A stretch of 64,000 nucleotides of DNA from SIAQ01 sp964484265 (GTDB taxonomy: Bacteria; Planctomycetota; Planctomycetia; Gemmatales; Gemmataceae). The position numbers and the translations under genes are program-made. Location of the stretch: positions 1-64,000 of the forward strand of contig CAZAFH010000002.1 in assembly GCA_964484265.1 (NCBI GenBank), written 5' to 3'. The notes under the pieces are model-generated. The model had not been told where the DNA came from, searched no databases, and saw only the letters and a list, made by a program, of their open reading frames with translations. Shown here piece by piece: positions 6,913 through 15,641 of this stretch (its first letter is position 1; each line of letters opens with the position of its first letter).

Positions 6913-7527
6913 CGGGCGTGCTTTCTGATTCCTGCCGATCTTCGTGGACTTCAAGGGCTTGTCGGATTTCGTCGCCGGTTTTGTCGGATTTTCGAGAAAT
7001 CCGTCACGCTGGTCCCTCTTGCCGTTCCGACGCAAAGCTCGCTACTGTAGTGCTTTAGGAGATGCTGAAAGGGAGGGCCAGTTGATGCCCTCCCTCTCCG
7101 CTTATTTTTGCGTTGGAGCTATGCTGCTCCTATCCGCATTTTCGTCGAAAAAGCTGGAGAAACCGCGCTTTCCGCGACATCCAGGCTTCACCTGCATTGT
7201 ACTCACGATGCCTCTGTACGGGCACGCTTGCCCCCAATTTGCCCCCAAGAATCGCGGCGCGAAGGGCGGTGTGGATGGGGGCCCTCCCTCTCAAGAATCA
7301 GCACGTGCGATTTCGCTATCGGACGCCGCCGCAGTTGGGCTTGCTGGATCGCTTTCAGTGGTCGAAGGCAGCGAGGGAGAGGTTGGACGAGAAGATGGGA
7401 TTGGCGTGATGGTGCAGAGCGGAGCGACATCGTTTCAAGATTTCGCCGCATCCGTGCGGGCGACCTGAGGTTCATTGCCGCCCCAGGACCCCGCTAGGTG
7501 CGTGTTGTTCATCATTCGGACCGAAAG
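6913..7527. other. Gene-free stretch at the right edge of the accessory region
   Basis: Contains TTGTCGGATTT repeated at 6959-6969 and 6981-6991, the tRNA-like direct repeat at 7088, the shorter copy at 7281, and a pair of GCCCCCAA motifs near 7235-7250. Open frames here are short, Arg/Ser-rich and lack ribosome binding sites. I see no supported gene. Confidence 0.5.
7071..7102 (+). repeat. Direct repeat of the tRNA-Ser 3' end (putative attachment site)
   Basis: Bases 7088-7102 (CCCTCCCTCTCCGCT) are identical to 54-68 at the end of the tRNA gene. Upstream GGGAGGGC can pair with GCCCTCCC, mimicking a T-arm whose loop has been altered. A shorter copy, GCCCTCCCTCTC, lies at 7281-7292. This is the pattern left by integration into a tRNA 3' end. 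It delimits an island of about 7 kb. Confidence 0.6.
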
Positions 7528-9408
7528 CTATTTATCTTTTCGCAGGTCATAACAGTAAATACCATCCATGCCGCGCACGAACAGACGACCATCGACGACG
7601 GGGAAGCCCAGCGAATGCACGGCGTAGGCCGTTGTAGAGTTGTTGGGTGGCGACCACCTCGGACTGAGCGGCTTAAGGTTGTTCGCGTCGATCCATTGAA
7701 GGCGCTGGCTGCCGTGCTGGCCCTCGGGAGAAAGGAGCAAGCGACTACCAACGACGGCGAGCCATTGGTTGCTGCCGATGGGAGCGGTCTTTTCGTCATA
7801 GGCCTGTTTGGCGAGCAGTTTACCGGTGGTGATGTCGAGCTTGCGAATCTCGCTTCGGCCGACGAGGTAAGCTTTGTCGTCCCCAAGCGAAACCGTGAGG
7901 TTTTCGTCGTAGGCGAGGAATTCGCTTTGCCAGATCCTGGCGGCGCCGGCATCACTGAGCTTGAAGCCCTGGAAATGCCCGCCTTGCTTCTTTGGATCGG
8001 GCACGATGTGGCCGACGAGAATGTTTCCTTGAATCAGTGCCGCGGAACCGGAGGTCCCGACGAGTTTGTCTTCCATGGTCCAGAGGAGCTTGCCATTGGC
8101 GGCGTCCAGGCAGACCGGTGCCTTTTCGCCGAGGAAGAGCACGCGCTCGGCGCCGGCCCTGCCCCAGGCGAGCGCTTGTCGGCCGCCGGGATGTTGCCAG
8201 GCGATTTTGCCCGTCTTCGGGTCGACCGCTTTCGCGGGCACACCACCGACCGACGGCAGGATCGCCAGCGACCCCGCCTGAACCGCGCCGAGGGCCGCTT
8301 GATTGCTCTGGACTTTCTGGCTGTGCCGGATGGTCCAGAGCACGTCTCCCTTGAGCGCATCCAGGGCCACCCAGTTGTTGGCGTAATCGTTGGCGATCAA
8401 CACGCCATGGATGACAGACGCCGTCGGATTGAGGCCGCGCCATTTGTGCGTTTGATAATTCCCCGAAAGAAAGGGGAAGCGAACGCTCCAGAGAACCGCC
8501 CCGGTTTGAGCATCGACGCACGTGATGATGGTGTCTGAGAAAGGTCGGCAATAATCGATCAGGGCTTCGCGTTCGATATCGGTCGGTTTGCGTTTGACTT
8601 GTTTCTCGAAATCCGCAAGCACCTTTTCTAGCAGCTTGGCGTCGGGTTCGCCGGACGGGACGTAATGGAACAGGTAGACCCTGCCGTCTGCTACAACCGG
8701 CGTGCCCGAACCGCCGCAAACGGTCCCATAGGGCGCCCGCCAGGTGTAGCGACTGTCGACGCCGGTGCCCCAGCCCGAGCGCGTGGGCATCTCGGCACGC
8801 CAGACGGGTCTGGCCTTGGAGAGATCTTCGATGAGTGAAACGGAGCTGGCGGCTGCGCGATTGGCCAGGTGCGGGCCGTGATAGCTCGGCCAATCGACGC
8901 CCGGCGCAAAGGGCTGGGCGGCCCGAATCGCAGTCTCGTCGAGGAGCATTCCACGCACTGAACCGCTGGTTTTCTTGCCGCCAGCGATTTCACTCGTCCA
9001 GGTGCCGGCGAAACCATCCTTCGATTTCTTGGCGTCGATGGTCAGGGTGACCTGCGCCAGAAGTTGCATCGGCGCCCAGATGCTGACCTGCCGGAACACG
9101 ATGGTTCCCGAGAGGGACTCGCTCGTGACGGCGAGGTTGTGTTTATCGTTCACCATGCGGTACGTTCCTGTCTTTTTCACGCCGCCAGGAACGCCGTCGC
9201 CGACAAACCAGGCGACCGTGGACTTGCCGCCGCGCATGCCGACGAAGGCACGTGCTGGTTCGCCGCCGTCAAAGGTCAGCCAGAGATGCTGATATTCACC
9301 CGGGCCTGGCCGATGGACTACCGGATCTCCAGGCGGCTGTGCGTGTGCCATCGCGCCCGCCCAGGTAAACCCAATCAGCCAAGCGACCAGACGTGTGCTT
9401 TTCATCAT
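7528..9408 (-). CDS. Secreted PQQ-like beta-propeller protein
   Basis: 626 aa. Start at 9408 (MMKSTRLVAWLIGFTWAGAMAHAQ), which is a good signal peptide; the upstream extension to 9495 is not credible. After an N-terminal domain of about 160 residues come PQQ/BamB-type repeats (family A-x-D-x-x-T-G-x-x-x-W): DAQTGAVLWS, DALKGDVLWT, DPKTGKIAWQ, DAANGKLLWT, and finally DITTGKLLAK. It is a periplasmic or surface propeller. The enzymatic cofactor ligands of true PQQ dehydrogenases were not identified. It is probably the last gene of a minus-strand operon with the SMP-30-like and ThuA-like genes. Confidence 0.85.
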   Translation of the reverse strand: MMKSTRLVAWLIGFTWAGAMAHAQPPGDPVVHRPGPGEYQHLWLTFDGGEPARAFVGMRGGKSTVAWFVGDGVPGGVKKTGTYRMVNDKHNLAVTSESLSGTIVFRQVSIWAPMQLLAQVTLTIDAKKSKDGFAGTWTSEIAGGKKTSGSVRGMLLDETAIRAAQPFAPGVDWPSYHGPHLANRAAASSVSLIEDLSKARPVWRAEMPTRSGWGTGVDSRYTWRAPYGTVCGGSGTPVVADGRVYLFHYVPSGEPDAKLLEKVLADFEKQVKRKPTDIEREALIDYCRPFSDTIITCVDAQTGAVLWSVRFPFLSGNYQTHKWRGLNPTASVIHGVLIANDYANNWVALDALKGDVLWTIRHSQKVQSNQAALGAVQAGSLAILPSVGGVPAKAVDPKTGKIAWQHPGGRQALAWGRAGAERVLFLGEKAPVCLDAANGKLLWTMEDKLVGTSGSAALIQGNILVGHIVPDPKKQGGHFQGFKLSDAGAARIWQSEFLAYDENLTVSLGDDKAYLVGRSEIRKLDITTGKLLAKQAYDEKTAPIGSNQWLAVVGSRLLLSPEGQHGSQRLQWIDANNLKPLSPRWSPPNNSTTAYAVHSLGFPVVDGRLFVRGMDGIYCYDLRKDK

Positions 9409-9427
9409 GACACTTGCTCCCAGTGGT

Positions 9428-10387
9428 CTAATCGAAGCGAACCTGATGCAAGCGATACTCGCCCGCCCCAGCGATGTAGAGCGTGCGGCCATCACCGGAC
9501 AGCGCCAGGCTCGCGATGTTGCGCGGCACGTCCAGGATCATGGCGACGACTTCTTTGCCGTCCGGGCTGATCACCGCAACGGCCGCTCCCGAGGTGTGTG
9601 ACTCGGCGCCGCCGATGTAGAAATACCCGTTGCGATCGATGGCAAGACCTTGCACGCGGCCAATCCAGCCAAGCAGCGAGGGGTCGCCGTCTTTCGGAGC
9701 CGGCAGGTCCTTGAACATCGGCTTCAAGTCCTTCGTCGCGAAGAAGGGCAGCCCCTTGCCGAGCGTTCCATCCACGGCAACGGGAAAGCGCCACACCGCC
9801 CGGCGATCCTTGTCGGGAAGCTTGGAAGTAACGTAGAGCCAATCCTGCTTTGGCGACAGGGCGATGCCGAATGTATGCCCGATGCGTGGTTGGTGAACGG
9901 TCACCTTGCCGTCCGGCGTGCGCGAACGAGTGCCTCCATCGGGAAATCCGGACCAGTATATCGTGCCGTTCTTGTGGACCGCCAGGGCATGGGGGGTGCC
10001 CGCTTCTTCCGCCCCGACCAGTACATCGAGTTTGTCGTCGTCCTGGATGCGGACGATGTGATGGACGTCGATCTTCTCGGAGACGAGCACCTTGCCTTTG
10101 GGATCGAATGCGACACCGAACGGTTGCGTCATCTTGCGCAGCGTTTCGAAGTTGCCGGACGGCCGAAGCACGACGAGCCGCTTTTCCTTGCGATCCGCGA
10201 TGATCAATCCCGTGTCGCTCCAGGCCATTCCCGAAGCGAGCAGCAGCGGACTATTCGGCACCTCGCGGGCGCGATAAACGCCGCGCGGCGCAGGGGCGCG
10301 TGAGTTGTCATTCGGTTGAGCCGTGATGACATCCACGAACAAGACGAGAATAAGGAACTCGATTCGCAGGATGCAGTTCATGAACAA
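9428..10387 (-). CDS. SMP-30/NHL-type beta-propeller protein, exported
   Basis: 319 aa with an N-terminal signal peptide (LILVLFVDVITAQ cleavage region); start at 10387, or at the Met two codons later. Repeated propeller strands (LLASGMAWSDTGLIIADR, PFGVAFDPKGKVLVSE, PHALAVHKNGTIYWS, TFGIALSPKQDWLYVTSK, VQGLAIDRNGYFYIGG) match the SMP-30/gluconolactonase/NHL group. It could bind or open a sugar lactone, but catalytic metal ligands cannot be assigned by eye. It ends about 20 bases before the PQQ gene. A 9-base G run lies in its 5' region (10433-10441). Confidence 0.78.
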   Translation of the reverse strand: MFMNCILRIEFLILVLFVDVITAQPNDNSRAPAPRGVYRAREVPNSPLLLASGMAWSDTGLIIADRKEKRLVVLRPSGNFETLRKMTQPFGVAFDPKGKVLVSEKIDVHHIVRIQDDDKLDVLVGAEEAGTPHALAVHKNGTIYWSGFPDGGTRSRTPDGKVTVHQPRIGHTFGIALSPKQDWLYVTSKLPDKDRRAVWRFPVAVDGTLGKGLPFFATKDLKPMFKDLPAPKDGDPSLLGWIGRVQGLAIDRNGYFYIGGAESHTSGAAVAVISPDGKEVVAMILDVPRNIASLALSGDGRTLYIAGAGEYRLHQVRFD

Positions 10388-10489
10388 GATCCCATAAACA
10401 TCGCATTACGCGGACACGACGATTCACGGCGAGGGGGGGGGCCGGCATCCCCCTTTTCATCGAAAGCACCCTCGCACCCTTCGAATTGC

Positions 10490-11396
10490 TTACTTCTTCT
10501 GTTCCGCAATCTGACTTGGTTGCGCCCTGCCGGGAAAGTTCTCGGGAATCGGCAGGGTCACCTTGCCCGTGGCGGCCCACTCGACGCCGCGCTGCATGGT
10601 CGTGATAAAGCCCACACAGCGCATCGCGAACACATCGTGTCCCATGGGAGTCTGAACGATGCGGCCCTTGCCGTAGGTCACCGTCCAGAGAGTTGGCTCA
10701 TGAACCATCGTCTTGGGACAGAGAGCGGTGGCCAGCACCTGAATCTCCTCGGCCGGTCCGCGCAGGTTGAACATGAGCTGGTCCTTGGCATGCATCCATT
10801 CCTGGGGCATGCCTTTGCAAATGGGATGGTTCGTGTCGCGAAGGACAATGGCATAGGGATGGTTCGTTTCGCTGGTGCCGCCCCCGTCGCCCTTGGGTAT
10901 GCGGACCTGCTTGCCCTTTTCATTGAAGTAGATGCGATCGCCGAACTTTGGGCTGCGCCAGGCCAGGCCCACCATGCGGTTGAACTCCGGCCAATCGGTG
11001 AAACAGTTGTTGGCGGAATGGAAGAGAACGAAGCCGAGTTTCCCCTCCTTGACGCGTTCCTCGAAGGTCTTGCGAAACTCCGCCGGCCAGGCGGGGCCAT
11101 TGTAGTTGCTGATAACAGTCTGATACTTCGTCAGGTCAGGCGGAAATGGCACCGTGGGAACCTTGCCGGGCTTATCGCTGGGCTTCAAAATTCGACGAAA
11201 CGTCGACGGTGAAGCGACCATTCTTCTCCAGCATCTCTTTCAGAAATGCCGTCGTGTCGCGCCAGGCGTGATTGTGCTGGCCGTCAATGATAAGCACGTG
11301 AATCTTGTCGCGTTCCCCGGCAGCAAGGGGACTGGCTTGCCAGCCGACCAGAATGAGATAGGCGATGAGGGCAGTTCGCAGAATTGTGCATGTCAT
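10490..11396 (-). pseudogene. ThuA-like domain protein, split by a frameshift
   Basis: The N-terminal part (ATG 11396; signal peptide through SPLAAGERDK; then IHVLIIDGQHNHAW) is in one frame and stops at 11172. The rest (KYQTVISNYNGPAWPAEF, LVGLAWRSP-like segment, HPICKGMPQEWMHAKDQLMF, GKGRIVQTPMGHD) continues in another frame to 10490. Dropping one base in the AATTTTG run near 11191-11197 restores a continuous ThuA protein through SSILKPSDKPGK. ThuA-like proteins are trehalose-utilisation-type glutamine-amidotransferase-fold proteins common in Planctomycetes. Either a real mutation or a sequencing error explains the break. Confidence 0.78.
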
Positions 11397-11455
11397 TTGT
11401 GCTCTCCGATCGCGAATGATTGAACTCCAGGAACCGGGGTCTCTGCGCGGGGCGT

Positions 11456-11533
11456 TCATTCTTTCTTGAGCACCTTGATCCGCAGGTTTTTGAAGTCGAT
11501 AGCGAACGCCCCAAAGACGAAGGCTTTCTTCAT
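11456..11533 (-). pseudogene. Short ORF resembling the C-terminus of a DUF1080 protein
   Basis: A 25-codon ORF whose product ends IDFKNLRIKVLKKE. This matches the usual last strand of DUF1080/3-keto-glucoside-hydrolase-like proteins (F-x-N-I-R-I-K-x-L). No upstream DUF1080 body is present, so it is probably a terminal remnant. It lies about 60 bases upstream of the ThuA-like gene on the same strand. Confidence 0.35.
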
Positions 11534-11600
11534 ATGGAACTCCTGGACAGGACGTAAGGTCCGCAGAGCCGAATCCACTCTCGATTCAGTGCGTCGAACC

Positions 11601-11818
11601 TTGCATGCACTTGTACATTTTCATATTATGATAAACGCAAACTCCCACCAGGAGTTCCGCAGCGGATCTAGGAGATTGTCGTTGCCGAAAGCCGTTCGCC
11701 AGTCCCCGCCTGAGAAAATCGGGGCTCTCGCGAAAATAAAAAAAGACCAATACCAAAACGGCCGGCTGGTGTTATAATCTGTATGCAGTTTATGTTTGTC
11801 TGTATACCGTGAGGATTT
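11601..11818. promoter_or_regulatory. Intergenic control region with TATAAT and two GCATGCA-type boxes
   Basis: Between the divergent 11533 and 11819 genes: TTGCATGCAC at 11601-11610, TATAAT at 11773-11778, and immediately after it CTGTATGCAG at 11779-11788, followed by a related CTGTATACCG about 20 bases on. The box overlaps the expected transcription start of the 11819 gene, as an operator would. GAGGA at 11811 is the ribosome binding site. Confidence 0.5.
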
Positions 11819-14026
11819 TTGGACGTGTTCAGGGACAGAATAGCACTGGGTTTGATGGTCGCCGCAACGGCGCTTGGGTTCGGGCTACTCGTCGGCTCGG
11901 TTCTGACGCAGGAGAAGACGGCGGAGCGCAAGTTTGCCTCCGCTGACGAGAGCAAGGCGGAATTCGAGCGCATCGTTACGCCGTTTCTCAAGAAACACTG
12001 TCTCTCATGCCACGGCCCCAAGGTTCAGGAAGGCGAACTGGGCTTTCACGAACTTGAAGTAGACATGAAGGCGAGCACCAGCGCCGGCCGCTGGGCGATG
12101 GTGATCGAGAAGCTGGCAACGCGCGAGATGCCGCCGGAAGGGCGGGCTAGGCCGAGTGAGGATGAGGTGAAGGCCGTGATCGGCTGGATTCAGGCCGAGA
12201 TGAAGCGTTCGGGCAAGAACTTCGCACGCCGGCAAGCCATCGCCAACGGCAACAAGGTTTCGCATGAAAAGTTGTTCGATGCGAAGGCGTCCTACCCGTT
12301 AAACAATCCGACGCGGATACGAAGCTTGAGTCCGGAACTCTACACGGGCTTTTCGACCGATGTTGCCAAGGGCCTTTCGCTCGGCCAGCCGTTTACGCCG
12401 GAAGGGCGAACCACTTTCAAGGACATGGGCGCCCCGAAGATCGACGAACCGGTGACGGTGCAGCTCATGCGCAACGCTCTGATAATCGTGGAGCGCCAAA
12501 CGGCTCACAAGATTGAATCCGGCAAGGTGGTCGCGGGTCCCGGCGCGGTCAAGGACATGCTTGCTTACATCGACGAAAGCGTGCCCCTGACCCCGGAGTT
12601 AATGAACAAGGCGATCACGATGCAGTTCCAAAAGGTCCTCTCCCGGCAACCGACCGCCGACGAGACGGCGCGTTTCGTCAAGCTCATGGAGAAAAACGTC
12701 AAGGATGCGGGGCGCGTCACGGGGATGCGCTACGCGCTTTCGGCAATCTACTTGATGCCCGAGACGATTTATCGCTACGAGGTCGGCACCGGCAAACCGG
12801 ACGAGAAGGGACGCGTGCGCCTGGCGCCGCGGGAGATTGCCTATGCGCTCGCCTATGCGCTTACCGACAAGCGACCCGACGCGAAGCTGCTCACGGATGC
12901 CATCGAAGGCAAGCTGAACACGCAGGAGGGGGTCGCCGCGGCCGCAAAAAGATTGCTCGATGACGCCAAGACGCCGAAGCCGCGCATCATGCGGTTTTTC
13001 CGCGAATACTTCGGCTACGACAAGGCAAGGGAAGTTTTTCAGGAAGACAAGGCGAACCCCGATCACGATGCCCGCGCCCTTGTCGAGGACACCGACAAGC
13101 TCATCGAGTATATTCTGGAACGAGACAAGAACGTCCTTCGCGAATTGCTCACCACAAACAAGGCCTTCGTTGCCTACAAGACCGCGGCCGACACGAAGAA
13201 GAAACGACTGCAGGAGATTGCCAAGTTCGAGGAAGGCAAGAAGAAAGACCCGGCGAAGTACAAGAACAAGACGCTCAAGCTGCCTGGACGAAGCGTCTAC
13301 TTGGCGTACAACCTCAGCGATTTCCCGGACACGCAGCCCGTTGATCTGCCGACCGAGCAGCGGGCGGGCATCTTGACCCAACCGTCGTGGCTCGCCGCCA
13401 ACGCCAAGACGGACGAGAATCACGCCATCTTCCGCGGCAAGTGGGTGCGTGAACGTTTGCTAGGCGGCGTCGTCCCCGACGTGCCGATCACCGTGGATGC
13501 CCAACTCCCTGACGCGCCGGACAAGACCTTGCGCGAACGCATGAAGGTGACGCAACAGGAGTACTGCTGGAAATGCCATCAGTTCATGAACCCGGTTGGT
13601 CTGACGTTCGAGACGTATGATTTTTTTGGCCGCTATCGTGAGAAAGAACCGCTCGTCAAGTTGATGGCCCCCGCGCCGGATGCCAAGAAAAAGAAAGAGC
13701 CGGCCAAGACGCACTTCGATGTCCCCGTGGATGCCAGCGGCGGCATCACCTTCTCGAACGATCCGAAGATCGAAGGCGACGTGAAAAACGCCGTCGAGAT
13801 GCTGAAGAAGCTCGCGACCTCCGAGCGTGTCGAGCAGGTCTTCGTGCGCCATGCTTTCCGCTACTGGATGGGCCGTAACGAGAATCTGGGAGACGCGCCG
13901 AGTCTGCAGTACGCTCAGCGCAGCTACAAGGAAAGCGGCGGCAGCATGAAAGCCTTGATTGTGGCGCTGTTGAGTTCCGATTCGTTTCTGTATCGCACGC
14001 CAAGTGTCGAAGAAAAGAAGAAGTAA
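11819..14026 (+). CDS. Multi-domain PSCyt1/PSD cytochrome-like protein (DUF1592/DUF1588/DUF1585)
   Basis: 735 aa from TTG 11819; GTG 11825 is an equally possible start. There is an N-terminal membrane or signal helix (about 8-28), then a PSCyt1-type haem motif C61-x-x-C-H65. After a linker come PSD5/PSD4 (DUF1595/DUF1592) helices (FQKVLSRQPTADE, LSAIYLMPETIYRYE, LAYALTDKRPDAKL), PSCyt3 (DUF1588, AIFRGKWVRERLLGG) with a second motif C583WKC586H, and PSD2 (DUF1585) at the C-terminus (FVRHAFRYWMGRNE). The PSD3 (DUF1587) block seen in the 20122 paralogue was not evident. It pairs with the DUF1552 gene that follows after 28 bases. Likely a periplasmic c-type cytochrome of unknown redox role. Confidence 0.9.
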   Translation: MDVFRDRIALGLMVAATALGFGLLVGSVLTQEKTAERKFASADESKAEFERIVTPFLKKHCLSCHGPKVQEGELGFHELEVDMKASTSAGRWAMVIEKLATREMPPEGRARPSEDEVKAVIGWIQAEMKRSGKNFARRQAIANGNKVSHEKLFDAKASYPLNNPTRIRSLSPELYTGFSTDVAKGLSLGQPFTPEGRTTFKDMGAPKIDEPVTVQLMRNALIIVERQTAHKIESGKVVAGPGAVKDMLAYIDESVPLTPELMNKAITMQFQKVLSRQPTADETARFVKLMEKNVKDAGRVTGMRYALSAIYLMPETIYRYEVGTGKPDEKGRVRLAPREIAYALAYALTDKRPDAKLLTDAIEGKLNTQEGVAAAAKRLLDDAKTPKPRIMRFFREYFGYDKAREVFQEDKANPDHDARALVEDTDKLIEYILERDKNVLRELLTTNKAFVAYKTAADTKKKRLQEIAKFEEGKKKDPAKYKNKTLKLPGRSVYLAYNLSDFPDTQPVDLPTEQRAGILTQPSWLAANAKTDENHAIFRGKWVRERLLGGVVPDVPITVDAQLPDAPDKTLRERMKVTQQEYCWKCHQFMNPVGLTFETYDFFGRYREKEPLVKLMAPAPDAKKKKEPAKTHFDVPVDASGGITFSNDPKIEGDVKNAVEMLKKLATSERVEQVFVRHAFRYWMGRNENLGDAPSLQYAQRSYKESGGSMKALIVALLSSDSFLYRTPSVEEKKK

Positions 14027-14054
14027 CCTCTTACCCAGTCGATAGGAGTTGCCG

Positions 14055-15452
14055 ATGGCCATGAATCGTCGTGAAGTCCTCAAAGGGATGACGTTGAGCG
14101 CTGGCAGCGTGTTGCTGTCACCGATGCTTTCGAAGCTTCAAGCGCAGGCTCAGGGCCGCAATCTCGCGCCGAAGCGATTTGTCTTCGTCGTCGAAAGCAA
14201 TGGCGTGCCTCCCGGACAAATGGCGCCTTCCGGCATCACGCGCCAAGCGCGGCCGCAGCAACCGCTCAACGGCCCTGCGGAGCTTGTCGATGTTTCGCTG
14301 GCAGATCGAAGTTTGCCGATGTCGCTCGAACCGATCAACGAATTCAAGAACCGCGTTACCATCGTTCAGGGGCTTTCGGGCCGAGTCTGCGGAGGCGGAC
14401 ACTCGAACAACTTCCAGGCGCTCGGCGCGTTCGGCGCGGGCCGCGGAAACGGTGGCGAGAGCATGGCCATTGAGGCCGAGACCATCGACGGCGCCTTGGC
14501 GCGGCAGATCCCTGGCATCTTTCCGCATGTCGGCCTCGGCATCAGCAAACGGCTCGAAAACAACATCATCTACAACATCTCCGCCATCGGCCCCAACCGC
14601 GCCTTGCCGACCATCTGCAAGCCCGACCAGGCATATGCCACGCTCTTCGGCAGCGTCGCGGGCGGCAACGCCCAGCGTGAGTTCGCCGCCCAGAATAACC
14701 TGCTAGATTTCATGCGCGAGGACGTGGGCCGCGCCCGCACCCGTCTCGCCGGCGAGGAACGCGAGCAGCTCGATGCCTACCTCGAAACCTTCGAAACCCT
14801 TCGCAGTCGCCAGAGCCGGCTCAACGAGATTCAGCACACCTTGCGGGAACGCGGCCCGGTCGTCAACAACAAGTACACCAGCGCCGTCGAAACCGATCGC
14901 CTCGACGCCCAGTTCGACATCGGCGCCGCCGCACTCATCTGCGGCCTGACGAACGTGCTGACGATTTCCTCCGCTGCCGGCGTGCGTGACTTCGACATCA
15001 CCTTCCGTGGTCTGGGCTTCAACATCGACAAACACTCGATCGGCCACGGCCGAGGTTACCAGAGCCACACTTCGTCGGACCTCTACAACATGATCCGCCG
15101 TTATCACTTCACGCTCATCGCCGAGCTGGCTCGCAAGCTCAACCGCGTTCGTGAAGGCGACGGCACGATGCTCGACAACACGCTGATCGTCTATCTCTCA
15201 GACGGCGCCGAAAGCCACCACTCGCGCTGCTGGGAATGGCCGATGGTGTTGCTCGGCAACGTCGGCAACCGCCTCCGCACGGGCCGCTACCTCGACTACC
15301 CCGGCTACGGCCGCCAGGGCCACCGCACCACCGCCAACATGTACGTCACCCTCCTGCACCTGGCCGGCTCGAACCGCGACACCTTCGGCATGCGCGACCA
15401 GGGCTTGCGCGATCTCGACCAGAATGGTCCGCTGTCGGAACTTCTGGCGTAG
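14055..15452 (+). CDS. DUF1552 family secreted protein
   Basis: 465 aa. ATG 14055 is 6 bases after AGGAG (14045-14049). A twin-arginine-like leader MAMNRREVLKGMTLSAGSVL precedes the mature protein. Family marks are seen: the early FVFVESNGVPP-like strand, LPMSLEPINEFKNRVTIVQGLSG, and the C-terminal LIVYLSDGAESHHSRCWEWP and YLTLLHLAG-type region. DUF1552 belongs to the alkaline-phosphatase-like superfamily and in Planctomycetes almost always follows a PSD3/PSD4/PSCyt3 cytochrome gene, as here. Substrate unknown. Confidence 0.92.
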   Translation: MAMNRREVLKGMTLSAGSVLLSPMLSKLQAQAQGRNLAPKRFVFVVESNGVPPGQMAPSGITRQARPQQPLNGPAELVDVSLADRSLPMSLEPINEFKNRVTIVQGLSGRVCGGGHSNNFQALGAFGAGRGNGGESMAIEAETIDGALARQIPGIFPHVGLGISKRLENNIIYNISAIGPNRALPTICKPDQAYATLFGSVAGGNAQREFAAQNNLLDFMREDVGRARTRLAGEEREQLDAYLETFETLRSRQSRLNEIQHTLRERGPVVNNKYTSAVETDRLDAQFDIGAAALICGLTNVLTISSAAGVRDFDITFRGLGFNIDKHSIGHGRGYQSHTSSDLYNMIRRYHFTLIAELARKLNRVREGDGTMLDNTLIVYLSDGAESHHSRCWEWPMVLLGNVGNRLRTGRYLDYPGYGRQGHRTTANMYVTLLHLAGSNRDTFGMRDQGLRDLDQNGPLSELLA

Positions 15453-15641
15453 GCACGATTCCGTGGCTCGATACTGTTTGTCGCGGCGCGACCGGCCGAC
15501 CCATCCGTCAGCCCGTTTCGCCGCGACCTTGTTTTCGCGGCCGACGTTGCGCGAATGGACCTGGGGTCGTCGAGGCCGCCCGCTGCATCACCACTACTTC
15601 GGAGATCCTCGCCCGTGGCAATGCGAAGTCAAAGTGCACCA

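Noticed and set aside
7498..8538. 346-aa plus-strand ORF inside the PQQ propeller gene
   Set aside because: Antisense shadow of a gene with clear PQQ repeats. High-GC antisense frames like this recur throughout the window, for example 12599-13423 and 37484-38938.
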